A DNA stretch of 64,000 nt from Candidatus Bathyarchaeota archaeon A05DMB-5 (GTDB taxonomy: Archaea > Thermoproteota > Bathyarchaeia > Bathyarchaeales > Bathycorpusculaceae). The first letter of the stretch is position 1. Each line of letters begins with the position of its first letter. Under the pieces are notes generated by a model. It saw only the letters and a list, made by a program, of their open reading frames with translations, did not search any database and was not told the DNA's origin. This document shows, one piece after another, positions 1-8,663 of this stretch. A program made the translations under genes and the position numbers. The stretch covers positions 426,349 to 490,348 of the forward strand of contig JABFQP010000001.1 in assembly GCA_019685655.1 (NCBI GenBank), in the 5' to 3' direction.

Positions 1-651
1 ATGGATCTGCGGTGGCGTTACAAGGCTTTCTTCCCTCTTATAGCCTCTATACCACTCGTTTCTTTAGCAATAAAGCTTGGACTGCGTACCTCTTTGGCGA
101 TTCCGTTTTTTGAGCCTTTAGATTTTGGTCTTCTCTATTATTTTGTGATTATTCCGTTAATTGTGACTATAACTACTAATACCGTGAATCAGCTTGGAGG
201 ACTGAACGGCTTAGAAACAGCTTGCCCCGCGATTGTTTTGGTTGGGTTGATGGTTGTTTCTGGAGAACATGCCGTTATGCTGTATGCTCCATTAGTTACG
301 TGGCTTTTTCTTGCCATTCTTAATTTTCAAGGGAAAATTTTTGTTGGGAACACGGGGTCTTTTGCGATTGGAATAACGTTAGCTGCTTTCGCTATTATTT
401 CGGATGTAAAATCTTTTTTGATTATTTCCATATTGCCGTATGTTTTAAATTCAGTGCTTATTCTGTTCGCTTATTTCTTTTATAAGTCTAAGGCGCAAGT
501 TATGTTTGATGGTAAAAAGTTGTCTTCAGACCATAGACGCAGTTTGGTTACTTTGATTACTTATTATCGTCCTTTGACTGAACGGCAAGTAGTTGTTATA
601 ATTTCGCTTCTTTTTGCAGCTTCAACCACACTTGCTTTACTAATTTACTAG
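1..651 (+). CDS. MraY/Alg7-family glycosyl-1-phosphate transferase, C-terminal part
   Basis: This is a multi-pass membrane protein of glycosyltransferase family 4 (MraY/WecA/Alg7), which transfers a sugar-1-phosphate from a UDP-sugar to a polyprenyl phosphate on the cytoplasmic face. The visible family signatures are NTVNQLGGLNGLE (residues 60-72), the Asn/Asp-rich catalytic loop, and GKIFVGNTGS (about 111-120), which matches the family F-x-G-[DN]-x-G-S motif. At least six hydrophobic segments are present. Family members usually exceed 300 residues, so the gene almost certainly begins before the window, and the ATG at base 1 is probably an internal Met. In archaea such enzymes usually start N-glycan assembly (AglH-like), but the exact sugar cannot be read from the sequence. 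Confidence 0.8.
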   Translation: MDLRWRYKAFFPLIASIPLVSLAIKLGLRTSLAIPFFEPLDFGLLYYFVIIPLIVTITTNTVNQLGGLNGLETACPAIVLVGLMVVSGEHAVMLYAPLVTWLFLAILNFQGKIFVGNTGSFAIGITLAAFAIISDVKSFLIISILPYVLNSVLILFAYFFYKSKAQVMFDGKKLSSDHRRSLVTLITYYRPLTERQVVVIISLLFAASTTLALLIY

Positions 652-803
652 CGTTCAAGTTGATGTCTTTTCTTAGCTGTATGTATTATGGTGTTACACA
701 CAAAAGGCAAAAATCAGTTTTAAGCGAGGCTTAATTGCAAGAGGTTAGAGGACTAGCTCACCATGTAATTGGCTAATGTGAGGAATCAATTATTTGCCCA
801 GCT

Positions 804-1310
804 TTGTATGTTCCAAACGTTTCGGTTAAAGTGGAAATCACTAATTTGGTAGGTGTTCGTCTGGGTGCAAAGGGCGGTGGAGTTGAAAATATTAATTTTG
901 ATGTTAAAGCAAAGCTGGAAGAAAAAGAACGCAAAAGCCAAATGGTTGTTGTGGGTTTTGGTTTGCTTTTGAATACCAAGCCGAATGTTGTGAAATTTGA
1001 GATTGAGGGCACAGCAACCATAATGGGTAAGGATGCGGAAATCAAAAAAATGTTAGAAGTTGACCCGGAAACTAAAGTGCCGTATGTTTTCCAAAGCATT
1101 TACCAGCATGCCTTTACTGCCATGTATTTGATGTCGACAATTTTGAACGCACCTCCCCCTCCTAACAATTTGCTTGTCCCGCCGAAACAAGGAGTTCCAG
1201 TTGAGGACGTAAGCGTTGAAGTTGGAACAGAAGCGGTTGAGGCTGTGAGTGTTCAAGCTGCAACGGCGGCGGAAGAAGAGACAAGCGAGGTCAGTGCTTC
1301 TGCAAAATGA
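804..1310 (+). CDS. Uncharacterised protein with Pro-rich and acidic tail (possibly SecB-like)
   Basis: I do not recognise this protein with certainty. It has about 168 residues, no membrane segment, a beta-rich N-terminal half, a helix near residues 95-112 followed by a Pro-rich segment (NAPPPP), and an Ala/Glu/Val-rich acidic tail from about residue 130. The order of beta-strands, helix and Pro-rich loop is reminiscent of the SecB fold, but this is a weak, inferred resemblance. The first credible start is TTG at 804. A GAGG sequence lies near 780, rather far upstream, so the true start could be an even less usual codon at 789-792. It sits between a glycosyltransferase and queT with no obvious shared function. 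Confidence 0.6.
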   Translation: MYVPNVSVKVEITNLVGVRLGAKGGGVENINFDVKAKLEEKERKSQMVVVGFGLLLNTKPNVVKFEIEGTATIMGKDAEIKKMLEVDPETKVPYVFQSIYQHAFTAMYLMSTILNAPPPPNNLLVPPKQGVPVEDVSVEVGTEAVEAVSVQAATAAEEETSEVSASAK

Positions 1311-1353
1311 TTTGCAGTAAACGTTTAATAGTCTAAAACTCTGTGCATAAGGA

Positions 1354-1416
1354 TTATTGGCGGGTGAGTGGGCCTCCACCCGTTCCGCCACTAATAAACC
1401 CCGGGAGTAGGAGGTG
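1354..1416 (+). promoter_or_regulatory. Structured queT leader with possible anti-Shine-Dalgarno pairing
   Basis: The 111-base gap before queT holds a strong hairpin. TGGCGG (1358-1363) pairs with CCGCCA (1385-1390). TTAT (1354-1357) extends the stem with ATAA (1394-1397) across a 3-base bulge. GTGG/CCAC (1368-1371, 1376-1379) can form an inner stem; a competing fold pairs CGGGTG with CACCCG. The loop sequence CCTCC (1373-1377) is the exact complement of the Shine-Dalgarno GGAGG (1410-1414) of queT. Pairing could therefore switch translation, as in preQ1 riboswitches of bacteria, although no known preQ1 consensus is recognisable. The riboswitch role is inferred. Confidence 0.4.
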
Positions 1417-1421
1417 AAAAA

Positions 1422-1976
1422 GTGAAATTTGACACTAGAGACGTAGCCTTAACGGTTGTTTTTACAGCATTGTACGCCCTAATCAACATTGCTCAATCGT
1501 TTTCTCCCTTTGGAAATCCTTCAATTTACGGACCCGTTCAATTGCGTATTTCAGACTTTTTGATTGCGTTAGCCGCTTTGCTTGGAATGCCCGTTGTCAT
1601 CGGAGTTACAGCTGGATGTGTTGTCGTCAACATGATTGGACCAATAGGACCTATCGATGTAATCTTTGGCTCTCTTGCAAATCTGATAGCAGCAGGCTTT
1701 GTAATGTTGCTGAGAAAACATAAGCTATTAGCGTGCATTGTAGGCTCTTTACCGATAGGAATAATCGTTGGTGGAGGATATCTGTGGATGTTCTATCCTT
1801 ATCAACCTACAGAGCTTGCTTTTATGCCAGCTTGGATTACAACGCTAATCAGCATTTTAGTTAGCAGTTTGATAGCCATTGCAGTTATTGGCTACATAGT
1901 CCTCCAAATATTCAGCAGACCGACAATCATTGAACCGTTGAAATCACGTGGTTTAAAGGTGCTGACAGACGACTAA
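1422..1976 (+). CDS. queT: QueT-family transporter (ECF S component for queuosine/archaeosine precursor)
   Basis: This 184-residue, roughly six-helix membrane protein matches the QueT family, the substrate-binding S component of energy-coupling-factor transporters thought to import 7-deazaguanine precursors. Supporting features are the QLRISDFLIAL segment (about residues 39-49), the Gly/Val-rich VIGVTAGCVVVNM helix and the DVIFGSLANLIAAG motif (about 80-93), all typical of QueT. The start is GTG at 1422, preceded by a near-perfect GGAGGTG. No ATPase or T subunit lies next to it, so it presumably uses a shared module such as the EcfA1-EcfA2-EcfT set at 20480-22937. Precursor uptake would feed archaeosine synthesis in tRNA. 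Confidence 0.82.
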   Translation: MKFDTRDVALTVVFTALYALINIAQSFSPFGNPSIYGPVQLRISDFLIALAALLGMPVVIGVTAGCVVVNMIGPIGPIDVIFGSLANLIAAGFVMLLRKHKLLACIVGSLPIGIIVGGGYLWMFYPYQPTELAFMPAWITTLISILVSSLIAIAVIGYIVLQIFSRPTIIEPLKSRGLKVLTDD

Positions 1977-1990
1977 TAATGTTACGAAAA

Positions 1991-4672
1991 TCACATGAAC
2001 CTTTCCAGTTTTGTTAATCCTATTATTTCGTCAAAGTCTAAGCCTAACGCGTCTAGTACTTGGTCGAATGTTGAATGCAAGTAGGCTATGTACTTATCTA
2101 CATCAATTTCATTGTTTGTTGCTAATTCAACGGGTTTGACGTGAGGCTCCTTGGCAACTTTTACAAAGCTTATCAAGTCGCCTGCTCTCAGTTCTACTCC
2201 GTTTTCTTTCAGTATTTTTGCGGCTTTGACATGTTGTGGTGTTGTTTTTGTGTAACGTTCCAGTTCTTCGCCTAAGACCACGTTGAATGCTAAATCGTTT
2301 AGGCTTTCCCATTCTCTCCGTTTTAGTCGCATGTAGCAGTCGCGGATTATTTGGCTTATGTCTTTTTTGGCGTTTTCGAAATCTGCTGGTGTCTTAACCG
2401 TTGCTAAGCGTTCTTTCATTCGGTCAAAGGCTTTTTTGATGAATGGTGGAATGTGCTTCTTCTTGCCTGTTAATCCTTTCACGTCTACGCTTCCGTCTTC
2501 AAAAACTCCGAGATAGTTCTTTTTGCGGGAGCTGAAAACGGAGTATCTGTAAACTTTGTCTACGTCTAAGCTCATTTTTAATTCGTGTTCTGTCCAGTGG
2601 GCGAGTTTTTCGATTTGTTCTTTTGAGGGGTTTTTTAGGAATATGCTGTCTGTGTCGCCGTAAAGAACTTGAATGCCAAGCTGCTCTGCCTTGTTTAGTA
2701 TTTGTGTTAGCGAATGTCTTGCGATTGCTGCGGTTGCTTCAGCCACAGGTGGGCAATAGAGGTCGAAGGTTTCTGCTCCGAAGACTCCGTAACTGGCGTT
2801 CAAGATTACTTTGAGCGCTCCTTGAATTAGATTGTACCAGCTTCGAAGTTCATTTGGTAACGTTTTGTCTTTTGTTTTCGGCTTGTACCATTGCACTCGC
2901 AAGTCTCTGAGTGAGCCGATTAAGAGGCTTTCTAATGCGCGTTTTTTGGTGCAGACCCAATGTGGCGTGTCTGGGATTAGATTGCTGCGACATTCTTGGT
3001 GTTGGCAGAGTATGGATTGGTAGCCGAGGTTCCAAACTTTTATTATTGATGGGTACAGGCTTGGAAAGTCCATGACTGCAACGTTGAAGTGGACGCCGGG
3101 TGTGGGTTCAACAACTATTGCGCCTTTGTATTTTTTGCCTTTGATTATGGCTTTGGTTACTGTTTTTCCTTTTACTGCGAGGATGTCTTCCATGTTTGGA
3201 ATGAGCATGTTTTTTCTGCGGTGTTCGTGGTGCATGAAGTTTCTTATCCAACGTGAAACGCCTTGGCGGCTTACGTCTTCCATTGGCATGCTGCTGATTC
3301 TGGCTAAAACTAGAATTAGTTTCATGACTAGTTCGTCTTCGAAGCTTGTTAGTTTAAAGGTGATTTCTGCGTCTCTGAAGCAGTATTGGGCGAGTTCCGT
3401 GTAGGATAGTTCGCCTAAACTTTTTTCCAGTTTGATTTTTTCCATTCCGATTAGGGCTTTGCCTACGTCGTCTAGAGTTACGTCGCGGTATCGGTTGTTG
3501 AAAGCGTAGATTTGGATTGAACGGTTGAAGAAAAACTTGTACAAGTCAATGTGCACGCCATACTTTAATAGGCAAACGCGCCTGCCAACCTCTATTGGAA
3601 TTTCACTTCTTTTAAAGCCAAAATTTAATGCTCTATGCGCTAAATACCGTAAATCGAAGTCGTCACCATTGAATGTCAATGCGAAAGGATAATTCCATAA
3701 AGCGTCAAACACGGCTCTGATGAGTTTTTCTTCTGAGTCAAAATATTCTAGGGTTACGTCGGCTGGTAAGCATTCGGTTCCTTCGCGAATTCCTTCGCGT
3801 TTTAAGAGTAAGACTTTCTTTTGTCCGTCTGAACCGTAAAGTGAAACGCACACGATTGGGTAAGCTGCTTCTCTGGGGTCGGGCATTCTTGTTGGGACTG
3901 GTGTATAAACTTCGATGTCTAGGGCTACGCGGTGGAATTTTGGAGCTGAATACTCTAACAGCCTAGCCCATTGCTCAATATATTGAAGTTCCTCATCCGT
4001 GGCTTCTTTGAAAATTTCACGTATGCTGTGAACCATTCTTTCGGCATCTTCAAGGCTTTTCGGAACCAAATCACCATTTTTTACTTCATAAAGCATTCCG
4101 GGCTGAAGGTTCCTATCGTAAATGTATGATTGGTAATACTTTATTTTTGATTCCCAAACCTTAATTTTCTCCGGCTCAATGGGAGTTTCTGAAACTTTTG
4201 GGAAATCTTCTGGAATTATGTCTCTTATGCACCCAGTTGGGCGTCCGCCCACTGCAAGTGGGTCTTTTGCAACAATTTTCGTTACTTTTACATTTCGTTC
4301 TGATAATGGGTCAAATTTTTCAACAATTTCGAAATGGTCGAATCCTTCATGCTGTGTTAAGCGAGTGATTTTTTCCAGTTCGTATTGTGAAAGGTTGGTT
4401 AGGCAATAGGGCTTATGCCCAGTGTTGTCGTACCAGAAGTAGATTTTGCCGGCGTGTGGCTCGTAAAGTTTGATTAGGGCTTTTCCAGTTTTTCCGTCGT
4501 AGGTGGCTGAAACAAAATAGGACGGTGGCAAGTTATCGGGTGCCAACGGTGGAAAAGCATATTCTTTCTTTTCTTTTATTATGGTTTCCGTGAAGGGTAA
4601 GGCTTCCGCTTCGTTTTCCTTTAAAGGTTTAGCTTCAACTTTAGAGAAATCCTCTAGACGCCTCTGTGCCAT
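1991..4672 (-). CDS. polB: Family B DNA polymerase, PolB1 type
   Basis: This 893-residue replicative DNA polymerase closely follows the crenarchaeal PolB1 (Sulfolobus Dpo1) pattern. The exonuclease motifs are intact: ExoI DIEVYTP (near residue 250), ExoII NGDDFDLRYL and ExoIII YCFRDAEIT. The polymerase motifs are also present: motif A DFPSLYPSII (about 535), motif B NASYGVFGAE (about 625) and motif C YGDTDS (about 669). The enzyme should therefore be both polymerase and proofreader. The N-terminus (QRRLEDF) and C-terminus (TKLERF) each resemble a weak PCNA-interacting peptide, which is inference. The start is ATG. It is followed on the same strand by the broken threonyl-tRNA synthetase upstream, with a 39-base gap. 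Confidence 0.96.
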   Translation of the reverse strand: MAQRRLEDFSKVEAKPLKENEAEALPFTETIIKEKKEYAFPPLAPDNLPPSYFVSATYDGKTGKALIKLYEPHAGKIYFWYDNTGHKPYCLTNLSQYELEKITRLTQHEGFDHFEIVEKFDPLSERNVKVTKIVAKDPLAVGGRPTGCIRDIIPEDFPKVSETPIEPEKIKVWESKIKYYQSYIYDRNLQPGMLYEVKNGDLVPKSLEDAERMVHSIREIFKEATDEELQYIEQWARLLEYSAPKFHRVALDIEVYTPVPTRMPDPREAAYPIVCVSLYGSDGQKKVLLLKREGIREGTECLPADVTLEYFDSEEKLIRAVFDALWNYPFALTFNGDDFDLRYLAHRALNFGFKRSEIPIEVGRRVCLLKYGVHIDLYKFFFNRSIQIYAFNNRYRDVTLDDVGKALIGMEKIKLEKSLGELSYTELAQYCFRDAEITFKLTSFEDELVMKLILVLARISSMPMEDVSRQGVSRWIRNFMHHEHRRKNMLIPNMEDILAVKGKTVTKAIIKGKKYKGAIVVEPTPGVHFNVAVMDFPSLYPSIIKVWNLGYQSILCQHQECRSNLIPDTPHWVCTKKRALESLLIGSLRDLRVQWYKPKTKDKTLPNELRSWYNLIQGALKVILNASYGVFGAETFDLYCPPVAEATAAIARHSLTQILNKAEQLGIQVLYGDTDSIFLKNPSKEQIEKLAHWTEHELKMSLDVDKVYRYSVFSSRKKNYLGVFEDGSVDVKGLTGKKKHIPPFIKKAFDRMKERLATVKTPADFENAKKDISQIIRDCYMRLKRREWESLNDLAFNVVLGEELERYTKTTPQHVKAAKILKENGVELRAGDLISFVKVAKEPHVKPVELATNNEIDVDKYIAYLHSTFDQVLDALGLDFDEIIGLTKLERFM

Positions 4673-4711
4673 TCTAGTCCTGTACCCGTTTAATTCTATG
4701 AGAGGTATAGA

Positions 4712-5990
4712 CTAAAATCTCTTACTAATGCTAATTTGAGTTATTGGCCGCATTTCGTCTTTTTGAATGTCTTTGATTAGTTCTTCTATTTTTAGCAAGC
4801 CTATGTTTCCATGCCCATGTTTTCTAACCGCTATCTTTTTTGTTTCTGCTTCATGTTTGCCGCAGATTATCATGTATGGAATTTTCTGAAGTTCTGCTTG
4901 TCTGATTTTGTAGCTCATGGTTGAGGAACTGTTGTCAATTTCTGCTCTTACACCTCGACTCAACAGTTTTCTATGAACCCTTTCAGCATATTCCATATAA
5001 TAATCACTGATTGGTAGTATCCTCACTTGTATAGGTGCCAACCATGCTGGAAGATTGCCTTTGTGGTGTTCTATCAGGATGGCAAAGAATCGTTCAATGG
5101 CTCCTAGAAGGGCTCGGTGAATCATTATGGCTTCGCATTTTCTTCCGTCTTGTCCAATATAATTTATGCGAAAGCGTTTTGGCAAGTTGAAGTCGAATTG
5201 AATGGTTGTACATTGCCATTCTCTGCCAGAGGCATCAATTACGTTGACGTCAATTTTTGGGCCGTAAAACACTGCTTCGCCTTGCATTTATGATAGTTTA
5301 TTTCTTTTTCTTTGAGTGCTTTTGCCAGAGAGTTCTGTGCTAGTTGCCATTTTCTTTCTGAACCCATGTATTTTTCTGGTTGGTTTGGGTCTTTTGTAGA
5401 AAGATATACTTTGTATTTGTTGAATCCAAATTTCTGCAGCATACGTTCTGCAAAGTCTATAAGCTTCAGTATTTCGCTGTAGACTTGTTCTTTTGTGCAG
5501 AAGATGTGTGCGTCGTCTTGAGTGAACCCTCTTGCTCGTAGTAATCCATGCAACGTGCCTGAGCGTTCATACCTGTAAACTGTTCCCCATTCTGCGTATC
5601 TTATGGGAAGGTCTCTGTAGCTTCTAGGCTGAGACTTGAAGATTTGGATGTGAAATGGGCAGTTCATTGGTTTCACAACGTAAAATTCTCCTTCTTTCTC
5701 GAAGACGTACATGTTTTCCTTGTAATAGTCCATGTGTCCGGAAACCTTCCAGAGCTCTCCTCGAGCTATGTGCGGCGTGCAAACTAGTTGATACCCATTT
5801 TTCAAATGTTCTTTTTCCCAGAAATCTCTGATTACCTGCGAACCATCGCACCTTTAGGATGCCAAAGAACTAAGCCTATGCCCACTTCTTCATCTATGGA
5901 GAATAAATCCAGTTGTTGACCGAGGAGCCTGTGGTCTGCATCGGATAACTCTCTTTCCTTATTTTTATTTTCTAAAACTCTTGGGTTCAC
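4712..5990 (-). pseudogene. thrS: Threonyl-tRNA synthetase, catalytic and anticodon domains, three frameshifts
   Basis: Joining three reading frames gives a class II ThrRS of about 430 residues. The first part, ending in [19 protein letters not shown], is read until about 5881. An extra C at 5880/5881 shifts the frame into [15 protein letters not shown] missing base near 5835 then moves it into FWEKEHLKNGYQLV, and a missing A near 5287-5289 into GEAVFYGPKID. Catalytic landmarks survive: the zinc ligands in NCPFH, DDAHIF and IEHHKGN, and the motif 2 region YRYERSGTLHG. The N-terminal TGS and editing domains are absent. The open frame reaches back only to a TAG at 6042-6044, with GTG 5990 as one possible start. 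A split catalytic-only ThrRS is known in some crenarchaea, but the indels indicate decay or sequence errors. Confidence 0.85.
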
Positions 5991-6133
5991 GGGGTTTTTA
6001 GGGGTGCTTCTACTTTTTAGAAATCGTTTAGGATTGTGTTTCTAAATACCCCATTTGTAAAACCTCAAGCCAATAATGCATAAGCCTATTTATCTTTTGT
6101 TGTTTAACAATATTCAAGTGTGGGAATACAAAA

Positions 6134-7480
6134 TTGCTCAAGGAAGCTTGGACGCTTGCTATTGAAGCTTTAAGCTGGATGGAAATGCGAAGATTAAGCG
6201 AGCGGTTAGCTTTAGCGAAAACTGTCCAGCAATTAGGCATAAGCGATGCGGATGCAGTACGATTGGCTCACATGCTTGTGTGCGAAACAGTAAGGCGACG
6301 AAACTTCATAGACACATTCATAAACAAAACATTAGAACCAGAAACAATAGACGAGTTTGACCTCGGCGTTCAAGCTTTTTTGCGGCTTTATGTTTACCAA
6401 ACGCGAATAGCCAAGAACTGGTCTAAAATCGACATTAAAGAAGCTGAGAATATAGCCAAGCTTGCCCGTTCTATTCTCGGCTGGAAAACTCTCAGAAAAG
6501 TTGAACGTATCCTTGGTGAGTTGTTAACGCAAAAGCCAAAGCTGATTCTTGAAGGCGTAAGCGACGAAGAAAGAATTGGACTTTTAACGTTTCATCCAAC
6601 ATGGTTCGTGAAATACTGCTTAAAGACGTTCGGAAGACAAGAAACCATAACTCTTTTAGAGGCAAATATGCAGTCGCCGCTGACATACATAAGAGTGAAT
6701 ACGCTTAAGGCTGGCGAAAACGAGATTTTAAAAAAACTTGTTGAAGAAGGCATTAAAATTGAGAAAGTTGAGCAGCTAAGACACGCATACAAGTTTCTTA
6801 GCGCAAAGAAACCCTTAACCCAAACCACAAGTTTTCGCGAAGGCTTATTCTACATCCAAGACAAAGCAAGCTGCTTCGCGGCAGAAACAGCAAATCCCAA
6901 ACCCGGAATGACTGTTTTAGACGCTTGTGCTGCGCCTGGAGCTAAAACCACATATTTGGCTCAACTCATGCAGAATCAAGGCGATATATTTTCTGTGGAT
7001 TATTCGAAGCGAAGAATGAACGTGTGGAAGAACGAAGTTGCACGCATGGGCGTTGCGAATACAGTGCCAATCATCGCTGATGCATGCAGCCAGCTGCCTT
7101 TCAATCTTGAAGCCGACATTGTAGTTTTAGACCCGCCTTGCACAAGCACTGGCGCATTTGGAAAATTGCCTTCTGCAAAATGGAGGCTTACAAGGCGTTC
7201 TATTGATAGGATGGCTGAGATTCAATGGCGGATGATAAACAATTGCGCGGCGCACGTGAAGTCCGGAGGCACTCTGGTTTACTCCACATGCAGCATAACA
7301 TTAGAAGAAAACGAAATAATCATTGAACGATTTCTAAAATGGCATCCAGAATTCGCTTTGGCTGAAATAACTCCGAAAATAGGCTTACCCGCACTGAGAG
7401 GACTGGAAAAATGCCAAAGACTATACCCGCATATTCACCAATGCAATGGATTCTTCATCGCCAAACTATCAAAAGAATAA
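6134..7480 (+). CDS. RsmB/NOP2/Sun-type RNA m5C methyltransferase with NusB-like domain
   Basis: This protein of 448 residues methylates cytosine C5 in rRNA or tRNA using S-adenosylmethionine. The first 140 or so residues form an all-helical NusB-like RNA-binding domain. The Rossmann methyltransferase follows: motif I LDACAAPGAKTTYLA (about 262), motif IV DPPCTSTGAFG with its catalytic Cys (about 332) and motif VI STCS with the second conserved Cys (about 384). Both cysteines needed for catalysis and product release are present. The start is TTG at 6134, as no ATG fits the conserved N-terminus. It is divergent from the thrS remnant and convergent with the agmatinase gene. The exact RNA target cannot be read from sequence. 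Confidence 0.9.
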   Translation: MLKEAWTLAIEALSWMEMRRLSERLALAKTVQQLGISDADAVRLAHMLVCETVRRRNFIDTFINKTLEPETIDEFDLGVQAFLRLYVYQTRIAKNWSKIDIKEAENIAKLARSILGWKTLRKVERILGELLTQKPKLILEGVSDEERIGLLTFHPTWFVKYCLKTFGRQETITLLEANMQSPLTYIRVNTLKAGENEILKKLVEEGIKIEKVEQLRHAYKFLSAKKPLTQTTSFREGLFYIQDKASCFAAETANPKPGMTVLDACAAPGAKTTYLAQLMQNQGDIFSVDYSKRRMNVWKNEVARMGVANTVPIIADACSQLPFNLEADIVVLDPPCTSTGAFGKLPSAKWRLTRRSIDRMAEIQWRMINNCAAHVKSGGTLVYSTCSITLEENEIIIERFLKWHPEFALAEITPKIGLPALRGLEKCQRLYPHIHQCNGFFIAKLSKE

Positions 7481-7518
7481 GACCCAGGTGAATTCCTCTT
7501 TCTCCATAAAATTGAATC

Positions 7519-7537
7519 TATATATAAGGGAGGGCTA
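7519..7537 (+). repeat. Four-copy intergenic TATA/G-tract element, copy 1
   Basis: The sequence TATATATAAGGGAGGGCTA lies in the short convergent gap between the methyltransferase and agmatinase genes. Almost the same string occurs at 29304-29322 (minus), 55218-55235 (plus) and 63794-63811 (minus), always between genes. Here neither neighbour would be driven by a plus-strand promoter, so an antisense or small RNA start, or a protein-binding site, is more likely than an mRNA promoter. Confidence 0.6.
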
Positions 7538-7556
7538 TACACACGCAAACACACAG

Positions 7557-7571
7557 TTTTTTTGGCTTTTT
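7557..7571 (+). terminator. T-rich terminator in convergent gap
   Basis: Seven T residues at 7557-7563 and five more at 7567-7571 lie downstream of the methyltransferase stop codon, the kind of oligo-T tract that ends archaeal transcripts. It could stop the plus-strand methyltransferase mRNA or any transcript begun at the element at 7519. Confidence 0.4.
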
Positions 7572-7596
7572 CAATAATAGTACGACTTAACTTCTT

Positions 7597-8505
7597 CTAT
7601 TTTCGTCCACTCTTGCTAGACTTTTCCAAACAGCACAAGGCCTCAAAAATCACTTTAGCCGCTTGAACAGCCGAAACTCCTTGGTCATAATTTGGCGCCA
7701 CTTCCAAAACATCAAAGCCCACAACCCGCTTATCACATAAATCGCATAGAATATCCAGCAAAACGTGCGGTTCTAACCCTTCCGGTTCCGGATTCTGCAC
7801 TGCAGGCGCGAATGCAGGGTCAAGCACATCCATGTCCACAGACAAGTAAATGCTCTCGCATCCTGCAAGTTTCTCATGCAACTGCTTTATAACACGCTTA
7901 ACTCCATCCTTTCTAATCTGTTGCGCCGTGAAAAATTCTATCCCACTTTTCTTTGCGTAAGCTAACTCTTCCTTGCAAACAGCTCTCGTGCCAACCTCAA
8001 CAATTTTCGCAGGCTTAACCTTTTCATTTATCCTACGCATAAAAGTCGTGTGAGAAAGCGTTAACCCCATAAACTCACTACGCAAATCCAAATGTGCATC
8101 AAAACTCACAATCGCCGTTTTAGACGCCCTTTTCCCCAACCCCTTCGCAACACCCAACGTAATAGTATGTTCTCCACCAATGGTTACTGGAATTTTTCCA
8201 GCTTCCAAAATATCCGCAACCACCAACCTAATTCTTTTCAAAGTCTTTTCCGTGTCTGCAAGCACATGCAAATCACCCAAATCATGCAATTGCAAATCCT
8301 CAACATCCACATCCGTGCGAAAACTGTAAGTTTCTATATTAAGCGACGCTTCACGAACCGCATTTGGACCAAACCTTGCCCCAGTACGATAAGTACTTGT
8401 AACATCAAAGGGAACGCCAAAAATCACATACTTCGCTTTTTCGAAAGGCTTCTGAAAACCGCTGAAAACGTTCGATTGAGAAACAAAAAACTCATGATGA
8501 CTCAT
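7597..8505 (-). CDS. speB: Agmatinase (ureohydrolase family)
   Basis: The 302-residue protein belongs to the arginase/agmatinase family, which hydrolyses agmatine to putrescine and urea at a two-manganese site. The metal-binding motifs are complete: GGEHTITLG (about residue 107), SFDAHLDLR (about 132-140) and SVDMDVLDPAFAP (about 223-235), followed by a conserved acidic region near the C-terminus (VGFDVLEVAP). The length is normal for the family. Archaeal members can instead be formiminoglutamase-like or guanidino-acid hydrolases, so the substrate is inferred. It is transcribed divergently from the membrane protein at 8664, across a gap that holds an inverted repeat. Confidence 0.9.
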   Translation of the reverse strand: MSHHEFFVSQSNVFSGFQKPFEKAKYVIFGVPFDVTSTYRTGARFGPNAVREASLNIETYSFRTDVDVEDLQLHDLGDLHVLADTEKTLKRIRLVVADILEAGKIPVTIGGEHTITLGVAKGLGKRASKTAIVSFDAHLDLRSEFMGLTLSHTTFMRRINEKVKPAKIVEVGTRAVCKEELAYAKKSGIEFFTAQQIRKDGVKRVIKQLHEKLAGCESIYLSVDMDVLDPAFAPAVQNPEPEGLEPHVLLDILCDLCDKRVVGFDVLEVAPNYDQGVSAVQAAKVIFEALCCLEKSSKSGRK

Positions 8506-8607
8506 ACATTTTCCTCTTTTTCTCTTCTCTATTTCACATTGGTGTTCTAAACTTTTTCGTTAAGCACCAACTAAAGCTAATCCACTTCTTTAATAGCTTG
8601 CCAAGAA

Positions 8608-8628
8608 AACATTAAATTTATTAATGTT
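8608..8628. promoter_or_regulatory. Inverted repeat with 8-bp arms in divergent promoter region
   Basis: AACATTAA and TTAATGTT flank the 5-base spacer ATTTA, giving perfect 8-bp arms. The site lies between the start of the agmatinase gene (8505) and that of the membrane protein (8664), about 36 bases before the latter, and overlaps an AT-rich TATA-like stretch. It could be an operator, or partly the TATA box itself. Confidence 0.4.
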
Positions 8629-8663
8629 AGTGTCAATGCATCTTTAAAAAGAGCTGTGATTGA

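Noticed and set aside
1354..1416. Known preQ1-I, preQ1-II or preQ1-III riboswitch
   Set aside because: The signature stems and A-rich tail of these classes cannot be found in the queT leader, so only an unclassified structured leader is claimed.
5287..5289. Programmed frameshifting in ThrRS
   Set aside because: The sequence at the shift (CAT AAA TGC) is not a slippery heptamer, and two further indels of opposite sign lie upstream. Mutation or sequence error explains all three more simply.
7692..7892. Open frames on the plus strand inside the agmatinase gene, and similar shadows elsewhere
   Set aside because: These overlap strongly supported genes on the other strand, lack ribosome-binding sites and have no domain-like composition.
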